From contig NZ_BBIS01000008.1 in assembly GCF_000730605.1 (NCBI RefSeq), forward strand, positions 186,001 to 250,000: a stretch of DNA of 64,000 nucleotides, in the 5' to 3' direction. The notes beneath the pieces are model-generated. The model was not told where the DNA came from. It saw only the letters and a list, made by a program, of their open reading frames with translations, and ran no database searches. Shown here piece by piece: positions 58,760 through 64,000 of this stretch (position 1 is its first letter; each line of letters begins with the position of its first letter). Both the position numbers and the translations under genes were made by a program. Origin of the DNA: Pseudomonas monteilii NBRC 103158 = DSM 14164 (GTDB taxonomy: Bacteria; Pseudomonadota; Gammaproteobacteria; Pseudomonadales; Pseudomonadaceae).

Positions 58760-59676
58760 GCGTGGTGGTAAGCCGGTTCTACAAGGAATTCGAGAAGCGC
58801 CTTCTGTGCATGCAGGCGGTTTTCAGCTTCGTCCCAGGCGACCGAACGAGGGTCGTCGAGCAGGTCCTGGCTGATTTCCTCGCCACGGTGGGCGGGCAGG
58901 CAGTGCATGAAGAGGACATCGGGTGCCGCCAGGTCGAGCAGTTCGCGGGTGACCTGATAAGGCGCGAAATGCGCCAGGCGCCGTGCAGTTTCCTCCTCCT
59001 GGCCCATGGAAGTCCAGACATCGGTGACCACAAGGTGAGCGCCACGTACGGCTTCCTTGGCGTCACGGATGATCTGCACGCGGTCACCGCCCAGCGCCAT
59101 GAAGCGTTCATCCGGCTCGTAGCCTTCGGGGCAGGCGATGCGCAGCTGGAAATCGAACTGCCGGGCAGCCTCGATATAGGAGTTGCACATGTTGAAGCCG
59201 TCGCCGATCCAGGTCACGGTCTTGCCCTGGATCGAACCGCGGTGTTCCAGGAACGTCTGCATGTCGGCCAGCAGCTGGCACGGGTGCGACTCGTCGGACA
59301 GGCCGTTGATAACCGGTACGCGCGATTTGGCGGCGAATTCGGTCAGGGTGCTGTGGGCGTGGGTACGGATCATCACCACGTCGACCATGCTCGACAGCAC
59401 GATGGCGCTGTCGCCGATCGGCTCGCCACGGCCCAGCTGGGTATCGCGCGGCGACAGGAAGATGGCCTGGCCACCGAGTTGGATCATGCCGGCTTCGAAC
59501 GATACCCGGGTGCGGGTCGAGGACTTCTCGAAGATCATGCCCAATACGCGATTCTTCAGGGGCTCGAACAGCACGCCTCGCTTGCGCAGGTCCTTCAGCT
59601 CGATGCCGCGGCGGATCACCCCGAGCAATTCGTCGGTGGTGAAGTCCAGCAGGGAGAGAAAGTGCCTAGCGCTCAT
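58756..59676 (-). CDS. argF: Ornithine carbamoyltransferase, anabolic
   Basis: Makes citrulline from ornithine and carbamoyl phosphate in arginine synthesis. 306 residues. The carbamoyl phosphate motif is [15 protein letters not shown] (about 49-63); the ornithine site [11 protein letters not shown] lies near residue 264. Begins a two-gene unit with the downstream ABC ATPase gene. Confidence 0.96.
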   Translation of the reverse strand: MSARHFLSLLDFTTDELLGVIRRGIELKDLRKRGVLFEPLKNRVLGMIFEKSSTRTRVSFEAGMIQLGGQAIFLSPRDTQLGRGEPIGDSAIVLSSMVDVVMIRTHAHSTLTEFAAKSRVPVINGLSDESHPCQLLADMQTFLEHRGSIQGKTVTWIGDGFNMCNSYIEAARQFDFQLRIACPEGYEPDERFMALGGDRVQIIRDAKEAVRGAHLVVTDVWTSMGQEEETARRLAHFAPYQVTRELLDLAAPDVLFMHCLPAHRGEEISQDLLDDPRSVAWDEAENRLHAQKALLEFLVEPAYHHA

Positions 59677-60049
59677 GATTGACTACCTTATCTGCAACGG
59701 TATGCAGGTCGACCGTATGGTTTTTTTTGACAACGGGAGTGACCTGCGGCGTAAGCCGCACGGGGCGGACGAAATAGGGAAAGGCGCAATACTATAAGTA
59801 AATGTCGCCTCAAGCCAAGGGGGAAACAGCGGCCTATTCGAAAGGATGTTGCAAAGGGTGTCTTTACCCGCTGGCCGGTGCTGTTTTTTATTTACTACAC
59901 AGGGTTGTACACGGCTTGCTGGCAATTTGGCAAATGGCTGTCGCGAATCGTGCGCCTGATGTCGGTGGATTCACACGGCGAAGGGCGCTGGCCCGGGGGA
60001 GGGGCCGGGCGCATAGTCACTGTTCGACAACAACAAGGCAGAGGCGGCC
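59677..60049. other. argF-molybdopterin oxidoreductase divergent intergenic region
   Basis: 373 bases. Contains the argF promoter (separate entry), a small hairpin in the argF leader (TGCGGC-GTAA-GCCGCA, 59745-59760) and a GC-rich imperfect hairpin near 59985-60012 just before the oxidoreductase. A frame open at 59802-60053 looks spurious. I see no gene. Confidence 0.5.
59791..59818 (-). promoter_or_regulatory. Candidate sigma-70 promoter of argF
   Basis: On the minus strand: -35 TTGGCT (59813-59818), 16-base spacer, -10 TATAGT (59791-59796). Start of transcription would be near 59784, about 105 bases ahead of the argF ATG. Confidence 0.55.
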
Positions 60050-62158
60050 ATGACCAAGACCCTGCACCACCGTGCCTGTCACCTGTGCGAAGCGATCTGC
60101 GGGCTGAACATCGAAGTCAGCCACGAAGACGATGGGCGGGCGCTGATCAGCTCGATCAAAGGCGACCCCGAGGACCCGTTCAGCCGCGGCCATGTGTGCC
60201 CCAAGGCTGTGGCCCTGCAAGACATCCAGAACGACCCCGACCGCCTGCGCCAGCCGCACAAGCGGGTGGGAGAGCGCTGGGAGGCCATTGGCTGGGACGA
60301 GGCCTTTGCCCTGGCCGCCGACAAGCTGTGGGCGATCCAGCAAGCGCACGGGCGCAATGCCGTGGCGGTGTACCAGGGTAACCCGAGCGTGCATAACTAT
60401 GGCCTGATGACCCACAGCAACTACTTCCTTGGCCTGCTCAAGACGCGCAACCGTTTCTCGGCCACTTCGGTGGACCAGTTGCCACAACATCTGGTCAGCC
60501 ACCTCATGTATGGCCATGGCCTGCTGCTGCCGATCCCGGATATCGACCAGACGGACTTCATGCTGATTCTCGGCGGCAATCCGCTGGCCTCCAACGGCAG
60601 CATCATGACCGTGCCAGATGTGGAAAAGCGCCTGAAAGCCTTGCGCGGGCGGGGAGGGCGCCTGGTAGTGGTAGACCCACGGCGCAGCGAGACGGCGGCC
60701 ATGGCCGATACCCATCTGTTTATTCGCCCGGGTGGCGATGCGGCCTTTTTGTGTGGCTTGCTCAACACCCTGTTCGAGGACGGCCTGGCGCAGGGTTCGC
60801 ACTTGCCGGTCAACGGCCTGCAACAAGTGCGCGAAGCGCTTGCGCCGCTCAGCGCCGAGGCCATGAGCGTGCATTGTGGTATTGCCGCTGCGGATATCCG
60901 TCAGCTGGCACGGGATTTCGCCGCTGCAGGCAAGGCCGTATGTTATGGGCGCATGGGGGTCTCTACCCAAGTCTTCGGTACCCTCTGTCATTGGCTGGTG
61001 CAACTGATCAACTTGGTGACCGGTAACCTCGATCGTGAAGGTGGCGCGTTGTGTACGGAGCCTGCCGTCGATCTGGTGGCGACCACCTCGGGTGGCCATT
61101 TCAACGCCTGGCAAAGCCGGGTATCGGGCTTGCCCGAGTACGGTGGTGAGCTGCCCGTGGCGGCGCTGGCCGAAGAGATGTTGACACCAGGCGAAGGGCA
61201 GGTTCGCGCACTGGTGACAGTGGCCGGCAACCCCGTGCTATCCACACCTAACGGTCGCCAGCTAGATGCAGCCCTGGAGGGGCTGGAGTTCATGCTCAGC
61301 ATCGACCTCTACATCAACGAAACCACCCGGCATGCCGACCTGATTCTGCCTTCCACCAGCGCGCTGGAAAACGACCACTACGACAGCACCTTCAACCTGC
61401 TGGCCGTGCGCAACGTCACCCGTTTCAATCGGGCGATCCTGGCCAAGCCGGAAGGCGCGCTGCACGACTGGGAAATCTTCGTCGGCCTGGCGCAGGCGTT
61501 TGCCAGGCGTGCCGAGCTGGCGTTGAAACCGACCTGGGCCCCGGCGCAGATGATCGACATGGCCCTGCGCAAAGGGCGCTACGGTGAGGCAACGCCATGG
61601 CAGCTCTCGCTGGCAACACTGGCCAATCACCCGCACGGGCTCGATCTCGGGCCTTTGCGCAGCAACCTCGCCGGGCGCCTGGCAACTGCCAGCAAGGCTG
61701 TCGAAGCAGCCCCCCAAGTGTTGCTGGACGACGTGCAGCGCCTGGCGCAACAGGCGCCTCCGATAGCCGGCGAACTGTTGCTGATTGGCCGCCGACATGT
61801 ACGCAGCAACAACTCATGGATGCACAATTTCCATCGCCTGGTGAAAGGCAAGCCGCGTCATCAGTTGCTGATGCACCCGCAAGACTTGCAGCAGCGGCAC
61901 CTGCAGGACGGCCAGCGGGTACGTATCCGCTCGCGCACGGGGGACCTTGAAGTCGAGGTACAGGCCTGCGATGACATGATGCCGGGTGTGGTCAGCCTGC
62001 CCCATGGCTTCGGCCATGGCCGCCAGGGCGTGCACATGCAGATCGCCCAGACACAACCCGGCGTGAGTGCCAATGACCTGACCGACGAGCGCCTTCGGGA
62101 CGCGGTTTCCGGCAACGCTGCACTCAATGGCGTGCCCGTGCAGGTAGAGGCCGCATGA
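60050..62158 (+). CDS. Molybdopterin-dependent oxidoreductase (formate dehydrogenase/nitrate reductase superfamily)
   Basis: 702 residues. An N-terminal [4Fe-4S] site is visible as HRACHLCEAICGL followed by GHVCPKA. Molybdopterin-binding segments include LGGNPLASNGSIMTVPD and VVVDPRRSETAAMADTHLFI; the C-terminal dinucleotide-binding domain contains RSNNSWMHNFHRL and VSLPHGFGHGRQG. No Tat signal, so probably cytosolic. No partner subunits or cofactor genes are adjacent; the substrate is unknown. Confidence 0.9.
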   Translation: MTKTLHHRACHLCEAICGLNIEVSHEDDGRALISSIKGDPEDPFSRGHVCPKAVALQDIQNDPDRLRQPHKRVGERWEAIGWDEAFALAADKLWAIQQAHGRNAVAVYQGNPSVHNYGLMTHSNYFLGLLKTRNRFSATSVDQLPQHLVSHLMYGHGLLLPIPDIDQTDFMLILGGNPLASNGSIMTVPDVEKRLKALRGRGGRLVVVDPRRSETAAMADTHLFIRPGGDAAFLCGLLNTLFEDGLAQGSHLPVNGLQQVREALAPLSAEAMSVHCGIAAADIRQLARDFAAAGKAVCYGRMGVSTQVFGTLCHWLVQLINLVTGNLDREGGALCTEPAVDLVATTSGGHFNAWQSRVSGLPEYGGELPVAALAEEMLTPGEGQVRALVTVAGNPVLSTPNGRQLDAALEGLEFMLSIDLYINETTRHADLILPSTSALENDHYDSTFNLLAVRNVTRFNRAILAKPEGALHDWEIFVGLAQAFARRAELALKPTWAPAQMIDMALRKGRYGEATPWQLSLATLANHPHGLDLGPLRSNLAGRLATASKAVEAAPQVLLDDVQRLAQQAPPIAGELLLIGRRHVRSNNSWMHNFHRLVKGKPRHQLLMHPQDLQQRHLQDGQRVRIRSRTGDLEVEVQACDDMMPGVVSLPHGFGHGRQGVHMQIAQTQPGVSANDLTDERLRDAVSGNAALNGVPVQVEAA

Positions 62159-62169
62159 GCAATGGTAAG

Positions 62170-62191
62170 GCCGAGCACGCCGCTCGGCTTT
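62170..62191 (+). terminator. Weak terminator after the molybdopterin oxidoreductase
   Basis: GCCGAGC-ACGCC-GCTCGGC (62170-62188) then TTT. Short stem and short T-run; it lies in the 91-base gap before grxD. Confidence 0.5.
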
Positions 62192-62249
62192 CCGTTACAA
62201 TGCGTCACCGTGCCGACGACCGCGTCGGAAAGTTCAGCTGAGGTGCTAG

Positions 62250-62585
62250 ATGGATATCATCGATACGATCAAAGAGCAGATTGCCAACAACACCATTCTG
62301 CTTTACATGAAAGGCTCGCCGAATGCCCCGCAGTGCGGGTTCTCGGCCAAGGCATCGCAGGCTGTGATGGGTTGTGGCGAGAAGTTCGCCTACGTCGACA
62401 TCCTGCAGAACCCGGAAATCCGCGCCAACCTGCCAAAGTACGCCAACTGGCCCACCTTCCCACAGCTGTGGGTAGCCGGTGAGCTGGTCGGCGGCAGCGA
62501 CATCATGCTGGAAATGTTCGAAAAGGGTGAGTTGCAAACCCTGATCAAGGAAGCGGCTGCCAAGGCCAAGGCTTCCGAAGCCTGA
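62250..62585 (+). CDS. grxD: Monothiol glutaredoxin GrxD
   Basis: 111 residues with the CGFS active site (Cys29 in APQCGFSAKA) and the glutathione-binding segments WPTFPQLWVAGELVGGSDIM. Such proteins carry and transfer [2Fe-2S] clusters rather than reduce disulfides. Its neighbours bfr and bfd are also iron-handling genes. Confidence 0.96.
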   Translation: MDIIDTIKEQIANNTILLYMKGSPNAPQCGFSAKASQAVMGCGEKFAYVDILQNPEIRANLPKYANWPTFPQLWVAGELVGGSDIMLEMFEKGELQTLIKEAAAKAKASEA

Positions 62586-62601
62586 TTTTCCGGCAAGCAT
62601 A

Positions 62602-62631
62602 AAAAAACCCGCGCATCGCGGGTTTTTTTAT
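62602..62631. terminator. Bidirectional terminator between grxD and bfr
   Basis: AAAAAAACCCGCG-CAT-CGCGGGTTTTTTT has a stem with A-tract and T-tract on both sides, fitting both convergent genes. Confidence 0.92.
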
Positions 62632-62642
62632 GCGGTGAAGAA

Positions 62643-63116
62643 TTACTCTTCGCCCATCTGCGACTGCAGGTAATTCTCGATAGTGATCTTGTCGATCAGC
62701 CCCAGTTGGGTTTCCAGCCAGTCGATGTGCTCTTCCTCGGATTCGAGGATGTCTTCGAGTATGTCACGCGAGCCGAAGTCGCCAGCGGTTTCGCAATGGG
62801 CGATGGCTGCCTTGAGGTCGACCAGGCCTTTCTTTTCGAGCTTCAGGTCGCACTCGAGCATTTCCTTGGTGTGCTCGCCGATCATCAGCTTGCCCAGGTC
62901 CTGAACGTTCGGGATGCCTTCGAGGAACAGAATACGCTTGATCAGTTTGTCAGCGTGCTTCATCTCGTCGATGGATTCCTTGTACTCGTGCTTGCCGAGT
63001 TTGTTCAGGCCCCAATCTTCGTACATGCGTGCGTGCAGGAAGTACTGGTTGATCGCGACCAGCTCGTTTCCGAGGATCTTGTTGAGATGCTGGATGACGC
63101 TTACGTCGCCTTTCAT
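62643..63116 (-). CDS. bfr: Bacterioferritin
   Basis: 24-subunit iron store with haem. 157 residues. Ferroxidase ligand Glu18 lies in [20 protein letters not shown], and the haem ligand Met52 in [19 protein letters not shown]. Own AT-rich promoter region (63117-63270); separated from bfd by a terminator. Confidence 0.96.
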   Translation of the reverse strand: MKGDVSVIQHLNKILGNELVAINQYFLHARMYEDWGLNKLGKHEYKESIDEMKHADKLIKRILFLEGIPNVQDLGKLMIGEHTKEMLECDLKLEKKGLVDLKAAIAHCETAGDFGSRDILEDILESEEEHIDWLETQLGLIDKITIENYLQSQMGEE

Positions 63117-63272
63117 TTCGGGTTCCTGCCCTGTAGAAGTGTGCCAATACAGCGAAGTTTGATCCCGATACTTAGGAGTGTCAAACCTAAGTTATTGAAT
63201 AATAAGTGAAAATTAATAGGAATAAGAATGTTTGTGAACCGCGTTGCGGCGCTAACTTATTGAATTACAGGC
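63117..63272 (-). promoter_or_regulatory. AT-rich upstream region of bfr
   Basis: Strikingly AT-rich for this genome (for example 63190-63232). It contains two near copies of the word AAGTTATTGAAT/AACTTATTGAAT (about 63189-63200 and 63254-63265), possibly regulator half-sites or UP elements. No gene. Confidence 0.35.
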
Positions 63273-63301
63273 ATAAAAAAACCGGACACAAGGTCCGGTT
63301 C
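63273..63301 (-). terminator. Rho-independent terminator after bfd
   Basis: On the minus strand, ACCGGACC-TTGT-GTCCGGT is followed by seven T residues. Confidence 0.88.
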
Positions 63302-63317
63302 TTTGAAATCTGGGCAT

Positions 63318-63536
63318 TCAGGCTGCGGTAAATTCCACAGGGTAGGGCAGGGCTGCCTGGCTGACCTGAAGCTCGGTCAGGGTCTCGCGGACCACCTGCT
63401 TGGCCAGGCAGGCGCATTTGCCACACTGGCTTGCGACATTGGTCGCGGCTCGCACTTCCTTGTAACTGCAGCATCCTTCATAGATCGCATCGCGGATCTG
63501 TCCGTCGGTAACGCCGAGACAAAGACACACATACAT
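63318..63536 (-). CDS. bfd: Bacterioferritin-associated ferredoxin
   Basis: 72 residues. The [2Fe-2S] cysteines Cys4, Cys6 (MYVCLCLGVTD), Cys38 and Cys41 (ASQCGKCACL) follow the Bfd pattern. It reduces the core of bacterioferritin to mobilise iron when iron is scarce, which fits the Fur-like box upstream. Confidence 0.94.
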   Translation of the reverse strand: MYVCLCLGVTDGQIRDAIYEGCCSYKEVRAATNVASQCGKCACLAKQVVRETLTELQVSQAALPYPVEFTAA

Positions 63537-63581
63537 AAGGGCTGACCATCGCGGGTTGAGTCGATGGGGTGGAGCTTAATG

Positions 63582-63600
63582 TTAATGAGAATGCTTGTCA
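63582..63600 (-). promoter_or_regulatory. Fur box upstream of bfd
   Basis: TTAATGAGAATGCTTGTC resembles the 19-bp Fur consensus (GATAATGATAATCATTATC), 46 bases upstream of the bfd start. bfd is a known Fur/iron-starvation gene in Pseudomonas. Confidence 0.65.
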
Positions 63601-63760
63601 AAGGACTTTCTGAAAGGGCCGTGCTTGAGCGACCGGCGGTTGCCCGCCTGATGGATTCGGCCTGTCACCAGAAGCCGTGTATGATGGTCGGCCTTTGTTG
63701 GATGTCGGGCAAGCCCGTCTGGCCCGGCAAACGGTTTTTCACCCTCATCAGGAGATTACA

Positions 63761-64000
63761 ATGAGCGTACTCGTTGGTAAGAAAGCCCCCGATTTCACCG
63801 TTCCAGCCGTGCTGGGCAATGGCGAGATCGTCGACAGCTTCAACCTGGCTTCGGCCATCAAGGGCAAGTACGGCCTGGTGTTCTTCTACCCGCTGGACTT
63901 CACCTTCGTCTGCCCGTCCGAGCTGATCGCCCTGGACAACCGCATCCCGGACTTCCAGGCCCGCAACGTTGAAGTGATCGGCGTTTCGATCGACTCGCAC
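63761..64000 (+). CDS. 2-Cys peroxiredoxin (AhpC/Prx1 type), truncated by window end
   Basis: 80 N-terminal residues visible from ATG 63761; AGGAG at 63750-63754 is 6 bases upstream. The peroxidatic Cys51 lies in PLDFTFVCPSE, preceded by VGKKAPDFTVPAV. Reduces hydrogen peroxide and organic hydroperoxides. The family form SVLVGKKAPDF and the iron-gene neighbourhood suit the pseudomonad thioredoxin-dependent type; the resolving Cys lies beyond the window. Confidence 0.93.
   Translation, partial: MSVLVGKKAPDFTVPAVLGNGEIVDSFNLASAIKGKYGLVFFYPLDFTFVCPSELIALDNRIPDFQARNVEVIGVSIDSH

Noticed and set aside
59802..60053. 83-codon frame upstream of the molybdopterin oxidoreductase
   Set aside because: Overlaps the argF promoter and the oxidoreductase start; the tail is low-complexity Arg-rich sequence typical of a non-coding frame.

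Overview
The window is a high-GC, densely coded gammaproteobacterial chromosome segment. Gene content and order (algU-mucA-mucB-mucD-lepA-lepB-rnc-era-recO-pdxJ; oprB-gcd; the aat/aau acidic amino acid locus; glpFKRD; bfd-bfr) and the dispersed REP-type palindromes (TTCGCGG...CCGCGAA cores) point to Pseudomonas, most likely the P. putida group. I saw no rRNA, tRNA, CRISPR array, prophage or insertion sequence.

Left part (1-16.8 kb) is conserved core: a partial ygfX-like gene and convergent nadB; the AlgU envelope-stress operon with a near-consensus AlgU promoter but no mucC; lepA, which carries an apparent one-base insertion that stops translation after 66 codons; lepB, rnc, era, recO, pdxJ; a heavy-metal type two-component system divergent from a small secreted protein; and the cmoAB tRNA-modification pair.

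Middle part (16.9-40.5 kb) mixes accessory and core genes. A two-gene alpha-xenorhabdolysin-type (XaxAB/YaxAB) binary pore-forming toxin locus of visibly lower GC sits between cmoA and a chagasin-like (I42) inhibitor lipoprotein. Then come a second-type Lon protease, oprB-gcd for periplasmic glucose oxidation, a histidine-rich TonB receptor behind a Zur-like operator, VF530 and Pr6Pr genes, a PadR regulator/siderophore-interacting reductase pair (NfeR/NfeF type) with a perfect inverted-repeat operator, a 1049-residue bifunctional penicillin-binding protein, an amino acid permease, an FMN glutamate-synthase-like protein, a Nudix hydrolase, metR and an exported hydrolase.

Right part (40.5-64 kb) holds glpM, the AauRS two-component system and its target aatJQMP transporter with a sigma-54 promoter and upstream AauR-type sites. 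Divergent from aatJ is a 1474-residue protein combining a large N-terminal region with hydrophobic segments, leucine-rich repeats and a C-terminal NEL (IpaH/SspH-type) E3 ubiquitin ligase domain with the catalytic CED motif: a eukaryote-directed effector. The glycerol cluster glpD/glpR/glpK/glpF, ybaK, an argF-ABC ATPase pair, an orphan molybdopterin oxidoreductase, grxD, bfr, bfd and a truncated 2-Cys peroxiredoxin complete the window.

The most notable content is the two eukaryote-directed toxin loci (XaxAB and the NEL effector) in an otherwise core-like background, and the broken lepA. All assignments rest on reading motifs and context; no database search was run.
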